Positions 46,723 through 59,470 of a stretch of DNA of 64,000 nt are shown one piece after another. The translations under genes and the position numbers were made by a program. Below the pieces are notes generated by a model, which saw only the letters and a program-made list of their open reading frames with translations, was not told the origin of the DNA and ran no database searches. Source of the stretch: Phanerodontia chrysosporium. Its lineage: Eukaryota; Basidiomycota; Agaricomycetes; Polyporales; Phanerochaetaceae. Position 1 is the stretch's first letter; each line of letters starts with the position of its first letter. The DNA lies in NCBI GenBank assembly GCA_001910725.1, contig MJGA01000007.1, positions 1,488,001 to 1,552,000 on the forward strand. Reading direction: 5' to 3'.

Positions 46723-49195
46723 ATGGAGGGCTTCGACGATCTGCTCGGCCCAACGCGCGATGCACTTGAGCGGAACCCCTTCGCGGATACCTTCGCACGA
46801 TCAAGCTCGCCAGACCCATGGACAAGTTTCCAGCCCTCAGCCACGTCGACTATACCGACCGACGACTCTGGTGGCGACCCCTTTGGTGCTGAGTTCCGCA
46901 CCACAACCCCCACTCTTGACGATCCTGGCTTCACCGAGACCTCAGGTGCGAGCCCGGGCACCGGCTTCGTAGCATTCAATGGCTCGGACGACCCTCTGGA
47001 GTCTGCCAAGACGCTCCAAAGCGACGATGACGAGCATTCACACGCGCACGCGCAAGAGCCAGCCACGCCGACGGAACAGGCACCTCTTGCCTCGCCCAAG
47101 TCACCAGGCTTCAGGGAGAGCGTGTCTACCACGATAGACGACGTCCTGACGTCTGCGCCGCCGCCGCCGCCAGAGGAGAAGCAGCCTACCCCGCCCAGCG
47201 CAGCACCGCTGCCTCTCCCTGTCAGCGAGAACTCACCGCTCACACCGGCCTCACCACCACCAACTAGCCCTACAGACTCTGCTGCGCTGTCCTCAGCTTC
47301 CATCATCGGCCATGCACCATCGAGCTCTGCAGCATCCGTCGTCTCCCCATCCGCCACTCCGCTTCTTAACACGCCCAGCAAGCCGTTCTACTCTCCGTTG
47401 GACCAGCCGCAGCCAATCGAGAGATCGTTCTCGGGCTGGCCCTCGGAGGCGAGAGCGTGAATGGGTGGCAGAGCATGGGGCAGGGTACCCAGAGCATGTT
47501 TGTTGGCAGCGCAAGTCGGCCGAGCGTGCCGGAGGACGACGACGATGACGACGACGACAAGCCCATATTACAGGCGAGGATGAACTCCTTAGAGCGCGCA
47601 CAGCGGACTGGTTCGCCTGCTATTCCTGTGAGTAGTGATATGTATATTGCTTTTAGCACCTGAGTCGAATCTCTATGTAGCCTTCGCCGCCGCCGCCTAA
47701 GAGAAACGACGCTGGTATCCCACCTGTCTTCACAATCAGCGTGGATGACCCGCAACGCGTCGGCGATCCCATTCGCGGATACACCATGTACACCGTGCAT
47801 ACGAAGGTAATCACTGGTATTACCTTCTTATATGTTAGACTCACAAGTTACGCAGACCAACTCGCCTATGTTCTCAAAATCCGCTTTCTCAGTGCTGCGT
47901 AGATACTCCGACTTCCTTTGGCTTTACGAGACTCTCTCGAACAACAATCCCGGCGTGGTCGTGCCGCCAGTGCCAGAGAAGAGCCCCTTCAACCGGTTCG
48001 ATTCACAATTCGTACAACAGCGGCGGCTTGCACTCGAAAAGTGCATCACCAAGATTGCGAACCATCCAGTACTCCAGAAAGATCCCGATCTAAAGCTTTT
48101 CCTGGAGAGTGATACATTCGCGCTGGACGTAAGTTTGTCCCATGTTCAGTCGTATGCGGTACGCTTACCGCTCGGCAGATCAAACATCGTAAAGCGGAGA
48201 TCGCGCACGAGAAGGGTGGTGTGCTCGCGTCATTAGGCCAGAGCATCACGGGACCCCGCTTCCATGAGACCGACGAGTGGTTCGACAAGCAGAAGGGCTA
48301 CCTTGACAGCCTCGAGGTGCAACTACGAGGGTTGGTTAAGTCTATCGACCAGGTCGCAAAACAGCGCGCCGAATTGGCTGCTGCCGCGGGCGAGTTCGCG
48401 CAGACAATCCAGGAGCTGGCATCGTCGGATGTGGGGCTCGGCCAACAACTCGCAGGGGCGCTTGCAGGACTCGCGGTAGTGCAGCGAAAGGCGCAAGAGC
48501 TGCAGGAGAAACAGGCGAATGAGGATACGCTGACAATCATGGCAACGGGTGAGCCCTATTCTGCGCTCCTCTTTGCTGTTCTTGACAGACATGTTGTCTT
48601 CAGCGGATGAGTATGCAAGATTGATCAACTCCGTCCGGGTGAGTATCTTCGGACAGCCAGTCAGCAAGTTCTTGATCATAACCTGGCTATAGCTAGCCTT
48701 CAGCTCTCGCATTCGCATGTACTACGCGTGGCAGTCCGTAGACAAGCACGTCAAGAGCGTCAAGCAGCAGCACGAGATGAACCGCGCGCAGGGCAAGCTG
48801 ACGCCTGACCAACTAAGTAGGTCACTGGCACTTGTTGCTGAGGTGGGTCTCGACGTCAATATTTATCACGCTGTGTCGCCAATTGTCTTTCGAAGGCCGA
48901 ACGCCGTGCACTTGAAGCCAAGCAGGAGTTCGAGCAAGTCTCACGGCTGGTCAAGTCTGAGATGGCACGCTTTGAGCAGGAGCGGATCGAGGACTTCAAG
49001 AATTCACTCGAAGCATTCCTCAGCGGCATGATCTCGAAGCAGAAAGAGGTATGCCTTGTCCTCTCTGCGATTGCTGCAATGCTAAACAACCGGTCTTAGC
49101 TAATCGCTGCATGGGAGACGTACCAGCAGACTCTACTGAAGAAGTCGGCACATCCACCACAGCGACAAGTGACAGTCGAGGCCGCTTCAGATTGA
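46723..49195 (+). CDS. VPS5: Retromer sorting nexin Vps5 (PX-BAR)
   Basis: Membrane-bending subunit of retromer for endosome-to-Golgi recycling. Eight exons: 46723-47627, 47681-47806, 47856-48128, 48179-48548, 48604-48638, 48693-48842, 48896-49048, 49100-49195; about 702 residues. The N-terminal third is Ser/Pro/Asp-rich and disordered, with an Asp run near 47,540. The PX domain carries FTISVDDPQRVGDPIRGYT, SAFSVLRRYSDFLWLYETL and PPVPEKSPFNRFDSQFVQQR. The BAR domain includes FHETDEWFDKQKGYLDSLEV, LAFSSRIRMYYAWQSVDKH, FEQVSRLVKSEMARFEQERI and LIAAWETYQQ. Exon 1 lacks one base near 47433-47439 (SFSGLALGGESVNGW is recovered by adding it, and the exon length then fits phase 0). The ATG at 46723 starts MEGFDDLLG; upstream in-frame codons do not include another ATG. 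Confidence 0.92.
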
Positions 49196-49844
49196 GCATG
49201 GCCAGTTTTTCCGAGTACCCAGTGCTGAGTGCAGTAACGCGTCTTCATTGTCTACCGCGTGACTGCACCCTTAGCGAATATCGAATCGCAGGAAACCACT
49301 CCAGGCTCGCGCCTTGCTCTCGACGTCGGATATTTGGGATATAATTATAATTTATTACATCGTTCGCAAATGGTACTGCAAAGCATGTCTCGTTTCTTCA
49401 AAGCGTCATCCTCACTGGAGGAGAAGAGGCAGACGTTCTGCGAAACGTCTGAAGATAGATCTTCAGGTTGCTCTTGCCGTGTCGTTTAACTCCCCAGCAG
49501 TAGAGAAGACTGTGCGTGGGAAGTAGATATACACGGCGGTGCTGAGAGTCGTGTTGTGATTGTAGAATCATGTAGAAGGTCGGGCGAAGTTGAATGTAGA
49601 GGAGAATTCGTATTCCGTTCAAACGTCGAGGAGAACGAGCAAGACGGGGGGCGGCACAGCAGGTCGCGAATTTTTATATTGCCCGAGAGGGTGCTTATGT
49701 AAGCGAGTAGAGCGAGCGCTTGCGTTGTGGCACGCTCGTTCTCGAGGCACGCCCACGCCCGGCATTTGGCCTTTGCGCGGAGCACACGCTCAACTGCTCC
49801 TCTCCTACACTTGCATCTTACTTTTGCGGTGGACTTGGACGTAG
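49196..49844. other. Intergenic region upstream of CLR2
   Basis: About 650 bp, AT-richer than the neighbouring exons. No gene supported. Confidence 0.45.
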
Positions 49845-52218
49845 ATGTCTGTGCGACGTATAGCCAAAAACCATGTCCTTCCGCCTAATCCAACGTGGGT
49901 CGAAATTCCCCGGTCAGACGGTGATTCGAATACATGGCCGAGGAACACAGAGAGGGTTGTCGACAGCAATAGAGAGGTCAACTTCATGAAGCCTGTAGGC
50001 ATTGAAGAGAGCCTGTCCGTTAGCTGGCGTGTGCAGCTGGGACCGCGCGTTGCGGCCGCTCTGGGTCTGCCTTGTGAGTACCGCGATCACCTCTTGTATC
50101 GTGCACTCTCATGAGAGGTGCTGCGTGTAGCAGGACCAACTTACGTCTTGAAGGACTGGCCAGCGGGATACCATATGTTTGACCACCACAAGGGCCCCGA
50201 GCGCGCTCCTAGGCACGATGCTTACTTGATTGGTATGCGCCATATCCCTCACTCGACCACACATCTCGGGCTGACGTGCGATACCAATAGGTTCGGCGAC
50301 CGTCAACCGGTTTCGGTCCATAAACGAATTTGTGCCTCATGCCGAATGGCTATGCCGCGATCCCACTATGGATCGCTCGAACTGCGAGTGCAAATACTGC
50401 ACGAAGCGTCCCCAGAAGGAGATCTCACACGGCCTCGGTCTCAAGATCCATCGTGGCTCCGCATCGTCTACGCCTCAACCCACACAACGACATCGTCGTG
50501 CGCCCCCTCTTAAGCCACCACATGCGAGCGTTCGAAAGCAAGCGAAACCGTACGAGAAGCCATTGCCAGGGCCAAAGCAGGCTCTTTCCAGTGAGAAGGA
50601 CAGCGATATCAGGGACTGTCTGGCCATGCGCGAGATTCAGGGCATACGCTATGGTCGAAATATGGAGCTGGTATGGTGCGCTCTGCCCGCTGCTATTAGC
50701 GCCTCTGATAACGAGGATGAACATATCGAATTTTGGCCCGCGATTATTGAGGACTTCCGGACCAAGTCTCAAGCAGTTCCTTTGGAGGAACCTGTTGAAC
50801 TCACTGCCAACGCAAGGCGGGATCCCGAAGATGCTCCTCGGCCACGGATCAATTGGAAACCTCAACAACGTCGGCAGTATACAGTTCGACTCCTCGCTAC
50901 AGAGCACGTCCACACTGTGTCAGACGACGACATTCTTCCTTACCTGGCCTATGCCCCCTCAGAGTACTTGCTCACGAAGATGTCCGAGCTTCTTCCGGAG
51001 ATTCTATCCTCGCCTGCCGCGAATGAGCTCGCCAACGATCTCGAAAAAATGTCGCCGTTCAATCCCTTTTCGTCTGGAAAGCAGCCTGGCGACTCCTCAG
51101 GGTACTCCCATTGGAAGGAAGCGATCTTGCCGTTCTCTCTGGCCCTCCAGATTGCATCCTACCTGTCGCAGTTCTGGACGCCGACTGACGAATGGGATTG
51201 TAAACTCATGATCAACCTCCCGGCCGAATCACAGCATCCTCCCGACTACACGCCCTCACTGAACGACCTAATCAACGGACATGCTACTGGCACCGCTCCT
51301 AGCACTGGAAAGATCGTGACGCAGTTGCGATACCAGGGGTTATGGTGGGGCGCAGAGCGTATCTGGACGGAGGAGCTCGTTCGACTCAAACTACCGCGCA
51401 GCCAGTTTGTTCCACAAGGTTCGAGCGTGGTGTACCCTCCGGCAAGCCCGGGCAAAAGCACGCTCGAGTGGTGGCACAACGAACGCGGTATCCAGATCGA
51501 CCCCCAACACGTCGGCTCAAGTGACAGGGGGCTATTCATGAAGATTGACGGTCTATTCGTCGTCGAGGTTCCCAATAAGGATGGATCGGGCGAGAAGGTC
51601 AAGGAGTGCAGGGCGAGCGGGATGATCTACGAACTGGTCGATCAAGATTACGAGCCAGAGCACGGCAAAGGCAAAGAGCGCGAGAGCGCTCAACCTCCCT
51701 CTGCGACCGCGCCCCCTTCGCAGTCTACCCCGCGAGGGACACCTCCTGGCAGTGTTTCTGCGCCACCCACACCGAGTACGAAGCCGCGCCCCGTGCTCAG
51801 CGCGAGCTTCCCTCTTCCCGACCCACCAAAGGGTTACAAGTTCAACCCTATTCTTCCTCAGGGCCATGAAGTCGTCCTTTCCCTCTCGCTCATCAGTGGA
51901 CGTTACTACCCGCATCTGCTCAAGCACCCCAGAATGCAGAAGGCGCTGCTCCGCGCGGTACAAGTCCCTATCGAAAACGGGGGACTCTTTAAAAGCAGGC
52001 ATATCTGGGCGATGGAGGGCTTGCTGCCAGGCTTGCACCAGTCCATGGAGCCGGAGTTTTGGAAGCCTTCGAGAGGCGAGATGATAGTCGAGGCCGATAG
52101 GGCTGCGCGGGCGCAGATCAAGAAAGAGCTCGCCCTGAAGCAAGAGCAGCAAGATTATACAATGCAAGATGCTTTCGGTCCTCAGTCTTCCCAAAGTATC
52201 TCTATGGTCAGACCATAG
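49845..52218 (+). CDS. CLR2: Clr2-like transcriptional silencing protein
   Basis: In fission yeast Clr2 is a subunit of the SHREC complex that silences heterochromatin. Three exons, 49845-50073, 50131-50232, 50291-52218; 753 codons, frame intact. The Clr2 transcription-silencing region is recognisable: WVEIPRSDGD, NTERVVDSNREVNFMKPVG, TYVLKDWPAGYHMFDHHKGP, RHDAYLIG, NRFRSINEFVPHAEWL and the CxCxxC-type CECKYCTKRPQK. A second conserved part (YRYGRNMELVWCAL-like segment; WWGAERIWTEELVRLK; GLFMKIDGLFVVEV) and a C-terminal part (LISGRYYPHLLKHPRMQ, FKSRHIWAMEGLLPG, EFWKPSRGEMIVEAD) follow, separated by a Pro/Ser linker. For exon 2 the acceptor GTGTAG at 50130 is used rather than the CAG three bases on, because the latter would create a stop across the junction. 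Confidence 0.78.
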
Positions 52219-52640
52219 CACTCCTTGACGCACAGACTTTGGCTCCTGACTGCTCGTATTGCTCCTCGTTCTTGTCTGTACACATATCCTTGGGATGATG
52301 ATATATCAATATTATTTCTGCTGGATAAGCTCTAGATAAGTCCCGGATAACTCCCAGAAAGGATGCGGCGACGAAGAAATCACACTTGCTATTGTCCCCA
52401 ACCTGCCCATCGTTGCCAACGTTGTTCGTAGGCCTTCCAACAACATCAGCCGTCTCCTTGACGGAGGGTCCGTCGTGTACTTGACTCTTGTTGCCGATAC
52501 CCCGCTCTTCAATTGCAGCACTGATTTCTGGCCCGACGGATCCTCCGGCACTTCCCCTTAACTCGTCTTGAGTTACCTCACCCACCTACCTCTTGTCACT
52601 CGCTATCGTCTAGCCTGTCTACTCTCGTTCTCTATTTAAC
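52219..52640 (+). promoter_or_regulatory. Spacer and upstream region of the KAR9/GAR gene
   Basis: About 420 bp, with pyrimidine-rich plus-strand sequence just before the start codon (CTACTCTCGTTCTCTATTT). No gene seen. Confidence 0.35.
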
Positions 52641-55448
52641 ATGAATTCCTCAAGAAGTGCAAGCTCGTCTCTGACTAGCCTGTCTCTCCCCGACCGCAAC
52701 CGAGCACTGCCTACACTACCTTCGCCCTCGCCGTCTGCGTCTAGCTCGAGCTCGGGCTCCTCTCGTGTCTCACTCGCCGCCGCCGATGATGGTGCGCGCA
52801 TCTGCTTCCGCTACACGTGTAGATCGGTGCTCACGCTCCGCCACAGAGAATGTCACTATCACCGCGAATCGCATGTCCCGGTTGTCGCTGAAGGGCAAGC
52901 AGAAGAGCCAGGAGTACGCTTCTCCAGAGTCTAACTACGATTCATCCCTCACCTGCGACTTCCAGAGACCTCCGCTTGCTGGCCGTCTCAACACATATCA
53001 CCGAGCTGACCTACAGCATCTCGGATATTGAGGCCAGGATATTCGGTCAGTCTGCCTCGTTGCAGCCGCTGTCTGGGAAACGTCATATTGAACCGAGCGA
53101 TCATTCTAGAAATACAGGAGCTGCGGCACAAATCACAGACTGGCGACGCGTCTTCGACCTCGCGTGTCATCGATCAGTCCCTTGCCCAACTCGACGAACG
53201 GTTACAGTTCGTCCAAGATGGCGTCGCGGCCGTGTCGGACGCAATAGGTCCTGCAGTTGACTTTCTCAAGAGATCGGACACCGCTGATGCGGATGGTGAG
53301 GGAGAAGCTCTACTCCGAAAGCATGCTGCAATGCTATCGGAGTGGGAAGCGGTGCAGAAAGAGAGCCAAACGCTGCGTGAAGAGCTGAGGGAGGACAAGT
53401 GGTTAACTGTGTTTAGGACAGTGACGGAACAGGCTGATGGTATGATGTCAAGCCTGGAGAAGGCTGTCAACCGATGTCAGGTGCGCACAGTTATCCCTTT
53501 CGCCCTGCACCTCTTGGCTGAGTCGACGGACACAGGACTTCATCGCCAGAGTACGCAGATATGGCCATGAAGACTCTCTTTCACGATCATCGTCCTCCGT
53601 GGCTTCGCTAAACTCAGACTCGGCCCCAAGTCTCGAGCAGTTCAACGCTTTACAAGAGGCGTACGAGGCGAAGAAGAAGTATGTCGGTGCGATTGATAAC
53701 ATACAATGGTCTAATACAGTTACAGACACTATATGCCCGCGACCACCAAAGTGCTGTCTATCATCGACAAGGGCGTGCAGGAACGCGTAACGAAGAACGG
53801 CGAATGTCTTCGACGCCACGCAGAGTGTACGCAGAGATGGCGGCACCTCCGGGATAGAATCGCTCGAACTGACAAGGACATGGAATCGGCTCGTAAGATC
53901 TTCCTATCCGAGGATATCACACCGAGCGAGAGTGCTGGCTCGAGTGCCTCTGGGACGACAAGTCAAACGAAGAGCGGGTATCTCACGACACCTCCCCAGA
54001 ACGGTTCGCAATCCGGGAAATCGAAGGCAGGCTCGACAATCTCTCGCGCAACCTCTCCATTCCGGAAACTGGCGCGTAAGTTTGGAAGAGGTTCTAAATC
54101 CCCTGCCCCTTCCCTTCCTGCGACTCCTGCAATACCAAAGCTTGATTCTTTGGTCTTGCCATCGTCAGAGCCGACGAGGACTCTTCGCCATAGGCAATCT
54201 CTATTCAACATGCTGAGCAAAGAATCCTCGCCTCTGACTCCAGATCGACCTGGCCACAAACACAGTCATAGTCTAACACCCGATTCATCTCCATTACGGG
54301 CAGTAGACATCAGCAACCTGAACCAGACTATGAAGATCAACCGACCGAAGTGGAATAGCTCGACTAAAGTCGAAGACGACGGGACGCGGAATAACACCGT
54401 GAAGTCGTCTCAGAGACGAATGTCCAACGCAGGCAACTCACGAATCTCTGACGACCAGTCTCCGCATGCCTCCGTCACAAGCACGCCATACAAGCGGAGT
54501 GTCTCTCGTAGCTCGATGGCATCCTCGAGGCCTTGGTCACCCGTCACATCTTCCAATTCTACGGCTCAGTCATCTACCAATCAACCATTGGCTTCTCTGT
54601 ATCGCCCGCCCTCTCGCACCCAGACCGCTGGATCGTCTATTGTATCCCCACGGTCTAGAGCCAAGACTCCTAGCCACATACCCCGGCCATCGCTCACAGG
54701 GGGTAGCCACTTCCGGTCTGTCTCGGGCACTGTCTCGCCCTCCCTTAGCGGGAGCTCCTTGTGGGACGACGAAGGCAACAGCTCTCTACTGCAGCGCGCC
54801 TTGTCTCCCACCGGTCGACAAACTCCTAGCGGGCACCCGCCGCGACCACCAAGCCGCTCAATGATCCCTGTGCCAGTACCAAACGTGCACGTACAGGGTG
54901 CCTCCCGACCGTCAAGCGTGATGTCCAACTACCGGCCGGAGAGCTCCATGTCGTTCCGCGGGTCGGGCATGCACACCCAGACCCCGGACACCCATCGCAC
55001 GACGCCACGGCCGTCCGGCGCAACACCGCGCCTGCCGCCGTCGAGCTTCAAGGACTCGTCCTCGCCCCGCACGCCTGTTCGCCCGCCATCGCGCTCGGGT
55101 GCGGCGACGCCGAGCATGGACGGGAAGCCCGTGCACGTCTACATCCCGACGAACCCGCGGGACCCGCTCGACGCCGAGGTCGCGGCGGTCGCGAACCACA
55201 TGGCGCACGGGCTGCTCATCGAGCGCCTCGACCCGCCCCTGCGCGGCGCGCCGCGCGAGGGCGAGGAGCTGCGCGCGCAGTACGCGTTCAGCAACGCGCT
55301 CGGGCGCAAGGTCGTCAATTGCAAGCTCACGACGATGACGCGCCCCGGGCGCGACCAGGCGACGACGACGCGCAAGGTCATGTGCCGCGTCGGCGGCGGC
55401 TGGCAGGATCTGCCCGTGTACATCATGAACCGGCAGGCTGGTATCTGA
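52641..55448 (+). CDS. KAR9: Kar9-type microtubule protein with C-terminal GAR domain
   Basis: Links microtubules to actin/myosin for spindle and nuclear positioning in yeast; basidiomycete members carry a C-terminal Gas2-related (GAR) domain. Six exons: 52641-52764, 52823-52913, 52966-53045, 53110-53480, 53536-53678, 53726-55448; 844 codons. N-terminal part is Ser-rich, then helical and coiled-coil (ITELTYSISDIEARIFE, EIQELRHKSQTG, SLAQLDERLQFVQDGV, LREELREDKWLTVFRTVTEQ, MPATTKVLSIIDKGVQ). The middle 400 residues are Ser/Pro/Thr/Arg-rich and disordered, with several SxIP-like stretches (for example KTPSHIPRPS) that could bind EB1 proteins. The GAR domain is the last 75 residues (NALGRKVVNCKL, VMCRVGGGWQDLPVYIMNR). 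The first intron is uncertain: I chose 52765-52822 (58 bp); a 31-bp intron or a one-base insertion would also fit. Confidence 0.78.
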
Positions 55449-56474
55449 GCTGGCACGCCTCGCTCGCTTGTTTTGTGGATTGCACTCATTCCGTTTGTGT
55501 GGACTTGCATCTCCTATGGATACCATAATTCTTATAGTAGTAGTTATACTCCTTCGTCCTGCATGTACTCACGGAAACCCTCCTCCCTATCATCACCCGA
55601 CATTTGCATACATTATGGAATATGCGTTCTCCCCATCAAACATATTGTTTGAGCAGAAGCTGCGTATCGGCAGGCGAGAGCGAGCACTCAATCGACTGTC
55701 AAAGTTGAGTCTCTGGATACAGAATAGAATATTCATGGACAAATCGATACAGATGAAGAGTCTACAGTGGTAAGAGATCCGAACACGACATGATACACCG
55801 GGAGATGATGAAGTATGATACAAAATATGACCACGAAGATGACCCTCTAGATACCCATGGATGTCTGATCTGCGATAAGTGTCCGTACGAACAACCAAAA
55901 TACTTTCAGGAACAGTCCCGCAAGATGATCAGGCGAGAGGGAACGATGCCAGAGCACAAGGACAGGCCAAGGCCCAAGGTTCGACGAGAAACCACACCAG
56001 AGACGCGCACGAGGACGCGAGGTGCCAGAACAAAAGCAGACGAGAGACTGCCGAGGAGCGACGAGGCGACCAGGAGAAGAGGAGGAGGACCGGTCCACCC
56101 GCGAGCGGGCAAGTGGACAGTTCCACCCAGCGCCAGACAGAGCTTCGAACGAGAGAGAGTGCGGATGCAACGCGCATGCACTTCTTGCTGTCGTCCTTGC
56201 AATGTTGGGCGCAGGGCGTCGTGGACACTTGCCAGTCCGTGGGTCGGGCCGGCCCCCAGGTCGTCTGGAGGTCGTCGGGTCGCTGTCGGGAGTGAGTCGT
56301 CTGGAGTTGTCTGGAGACCTGACGAGGTCGTGCGAGTGGTCGAGTGTAGAGGCTTGTCGAGCCTAGTCTTGGCGGTGGTGGCTATCGTTCGCCGAGTCCT
56401 GCCGAAAGTGGACTTGCGTTGTTTTGTCGTCCGAGCCCTCGAGTGGGATCCGGAACAAGCGGCGCAGAGACCGT
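55449..56474. other. Purine-rich spacer
   Basis: Plus strand at 55,900-56,160 is dominated by GAG/GAC/AGG, giving long but compositionally biased frames in several registers on both strands. I find no motif and no exon chain. It might hold 3' exons or UTR of the minus-strand gene that follows. Confidence 0.4.
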
Positions 56475-57642
56475 CTATGTAGCGTTGGCCTTCGAACGGC
56501 GAGCGTTCTTCTCGCGGAGCGTGCGGTACTTGCTGCGAAGATTGTCCTCGAAAGACATCTGCGACTTGACAGGTGGCCGACGAGCGAACTCGTCGAGAGA
56601 CTCAGAGTCGAGAGACGGCAGAGGCGGGTCAGCCAACGCGATAGACGCCAGGATCAGAATAGCGAGGACCTGCGGAACGGTCACGTTCGAGTCGCGGACA
56701 TCCGAAGTCGAGACCCGTCCGACTGAGGTCGTCGGGATGGTCGCAAGCCAGAAGCCGTCGTACGGAGTAACGGTCGCCACGGGGGCCGAGGTATCCTTGC
56801 AGAGCGGGCAAGTGTCGATGCAGAGTGAACAGGGCTCGTTCGTCACTGGCGCCTTGGTCTTGTTCGACTTTTTCGACTTCTTGGACTTCTTGTGCTGCTT
56901 CTGACGGAAGAGACGAGCGCATGAGCACACGATTGAGACACATCCACCATCACAGCGACGCACCTTGTGTGGATTCGGGAACAGGAATGCAAACGCCACG
57001 ATCCAGAAGAGGAGCGCAAAGCACGCATACCACGGGTTCCACCAGTCGAGGTCGTCCTCAGTCGCGACGGTCGTCGGCAGCTGCGCCTGAGAGGCAAAAA
57101 GCGCAGCCGGAGAGACAAAGAGCGAGAGGGACGTCACCAGGCGCCATGGCTCGAAGACGGAGAGGTGACCAGGCGTGCGCACAACGAGGTCAGTCGAGGA
57201 CTCGTACGAGAGGGACCAAGCGGGGCAGACAAGGGCTGGTAGGCCTGAAGCGCAGACGGCAGACGGAGGGCGAGGTCAGAGACGGTAGTGATGAGCGACA
57301 GATGGGCCCTGGCCGGAACGATGTCCAGCAACTGTGGGCCGAAGAACAGGCAGATGTGGGATAGTGAGAGACATTGAGATGACCCGAGGCAAAGTGAGAA
57401 GACGAGCGGACGCGGCCAGTGTTGGCCTTGGTGCGAGTATTGCGAGAACGAGAACGAGAAGAACGCTTGGAACGGAAGACGCGACGAGTCTGCTTCCTGG
57501 TCCACTTGGCAGTCGACGAGATGAGCTTCCGGGTGATTGGCCTGACGTCGTTGAAGACGTTGAAGTAGACAGGAAGACCGCCGTTCCAGACGTTGAAGTA
57601 CACGCTGAGACAGGCGAGGAGGCTGAGCGTCGTGGCGAGCAT
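56475..57642 (-). CDS. Orphan membrane protein (at least two exons)
   Basis: The 5' exon starts at 57642 with a hydrophobic N-terminus (LATTLSLLACLSVYFNV), an immediate near-repeat VYFNVWN / VYFNVFN, and then a strongly basic stretch (KWTRKQTRRVFRSKRSSRSR). The 3' part, open from about 57,280 to the stop at 56475, has two further hydrophobic spans (WWNPWYACFALLFWIVAFAF, VPQVLAILILASIALA), a Cys-rich loop (CDGGCVSIVCSCARLF; CSLCIDTCPLC) and a Lys/Ser run (HKKSKKSKKSNKTK). How the two parts join is not resolved; three frames are open in turn between 57,400 and 57,180 and more than one splice choice fits. No family recognised; probably a fast-evolving lineage-specific gene. Confidence 0.45.
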
Positions 57643-58589
57643 GGTGTGTGGTGCGTCGAGCTCTTCAAGTAAGTATAGGACAGGTGGTACCGCTACGGGA
57701 TGACAGGGAGTGAAGGTGAGTGTGGGGAGGATGGGCTCGAAGAGGGCGAGGGCTGTGAAGGTGCGGGCTGCTCGAGGGGAGAAGGGGAGAAGATGGGGGT
57801 AGCGGATAGAGAAGGAACGAGCGCCGATGTTGGATTTTATGCCTGGCGTGTTTGGTTTGTTTGTGCGAGGTCGTCGAAGACATGTCTTCTGTCCGAAAGT
57901 GGACGAACTGCCTATTACAGGCTTGGTTCGAACTTCAACATGCCTGTAGGACGTCTGGAAAAGCACTCACCGCAGTTCCTGTGTGAATCGTACGGCCTGG
58001 TCACAGTGCCTTCTTGGTTCTAGCAGGATACACCTGACGTTCAGTTTCCTACGAGTTTCACGGGGTTGCCTCGCCTGTCGTGTCAGAAACCAGCTCGTTC
58101 GCTACCACGGCGTCGACATCGTTGACTAGCCGTTCAAATACAACTCGTAGCATGGTCACAGTATGCAAGGCACACATGGGACCGGCCGAGTAGACGTCCG
58201 AGATCTATTCAAAGCAAATCACATCAGTTTAGTTTGGGAATCCACGACGGCACGAAGTATCTGTAACGAGCATCGTTCTTCAAAAAAGTCTCGCAGCCGC
58301 CAGAACATACAGCATAGGCTTACCTGGAGCGTGCTCAACATGTGTTCGCTCAGAGCGCATGTTCGTTAAAAGTGACCTGTTGGCAGTATGAACCATGAGA
58401 GCCGAGTGTGTGGTCTAGCTCGCATCTGGCACCTCGAGAACCAGGACTCCGAGGCACTCGACGTCGCAGTATGGCGTTTCCAAGATTTCGCCGCTATAGA
58501 GCTATCAGCCCTGTGCTAAGCAGGTAAGCAGCACCTTTCGTGGCGCTTTGTTCGGGCGGCGGCGTCTAAATCCCACGGTTTCTCACGGA
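57643..58589. other. Intergenic region
   Basis: Upstream region of the orphan membrane gene and sequence with only short frames. Nothing recognised. Confidence 0.45.
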
Positions 58590-59170
58590 CGACCCGCGCA
58601 CTTTGGATCGACTGCAGAATCAAGGACGACAACAAGTATTCGTCCGGGGAGACTATGGTAACTTACACGGATACAACATACAAACACGCCGAAACCAAGG
58701 TAGGTACTGCAGCTACCCAGAAGAACGGCGGCTCGTCCTTGTGTCGTTAGTATCTGGCAACGTCCGCGCATGCGCAGGCTCGGGAGCAGTGGTTGCATCT
58801 TCCGCCGCGCCGTTTCAAGGAGGAGTGCGCGTGTGCCGGGTACAGCAACACGGCTTGCCAAGGCCTCCAGCAGCGCCGCCACGCCATACCACCGTTTTCT
58901 ACTTTGAATCACGACGCACCGACGGAGCTTGTCCATGGCATCAATCCAGAATGCATCCCGGACTCGGAGGATAGTATGACGAGTGCGCTATCCCGGGAAG
59001 CAACTATTCATGCTGATAACGCTGTAATTGATGCACAGAACATGACTCATGCATCGTCGCCCTCGGGAGACTTCAACCCTGGTGAGATGAAGGTGCGGCC
59101 CCCTTACGCCACGCGTTGCCATTGCTGCACCGCATTTAGTACCATCCCGTCGAGAAGGCTGCGCCGCTAG
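58590..59170 (+). pseudogene. Possible gene fragment of unknown family
   Basis: Two segments can be joined: an open stretch at about 58,606-58,698 (IDCRIKDDNKYSSGE, TYKHAETK) and 58,778-59,170 (REQWLHLPPRRFKEECACAG, HAIPPFSTLN, PECIPDSEDS), through a GTAGGT donor at 58,699 and a GCAG acceptor at 58,777, in phase 0. The result has no start codon of its own in a convincing place, and I recognise no domain. It may be the remnant of a gene or transposon-derived sequence. Confidence 0.25.
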
Positions 59171-59462
59171 ATATCGTGAGGAAGGGGAGATTGTAAATCG
59201 TCCCTAACTTTACCCGAATTCACACACTTATTACGTCTACAGAGCTGAAAGCAGGCAATGTCGTGCTTGGGCAGGAGGGCCCAGCCGGGGCGACCAGGCT
59301 CCGCCGGCCGTTGCGTTGAAAGAAACGGCATCGGAAGGAGGTTCCGTGCAGAACAGCTGTTTGCCACCTACACGAGGCAAAGCGAACTAGTCCATACAAG
59401 GAGCGTGCGCGCTGATGTGTGGCCACACCGACGAGTGGCGTACGCGCCGCTGAGCGCGCCCG

Positions 59463-59470
59463 TATATAAG
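59463..59470 (+). promoter_or_regulatory. TATA box of the orphan gene at 59731
   Basis: TATATAAG in a GC-rich context about 260 bp upstream of the ATG at 59731, followed by pyrimidine-rich sequence with TTTCCTCTTTGCC. Consistent with a core promoter with a long 5' UTR. Confidence 0.5.

Noticed and set aside
47530..47560. GAC/GAT repeat as a microsatellite of interest
   Set aside because: Encodes an Asp run in the disordered N-terminal part of VPS5; ordinary.
55790..56482. 230-codon plus-strand frame rich in Arg, Glu and Thr
   Set aside because: Purine-rich tract leaves several registers open; no start context or domain.
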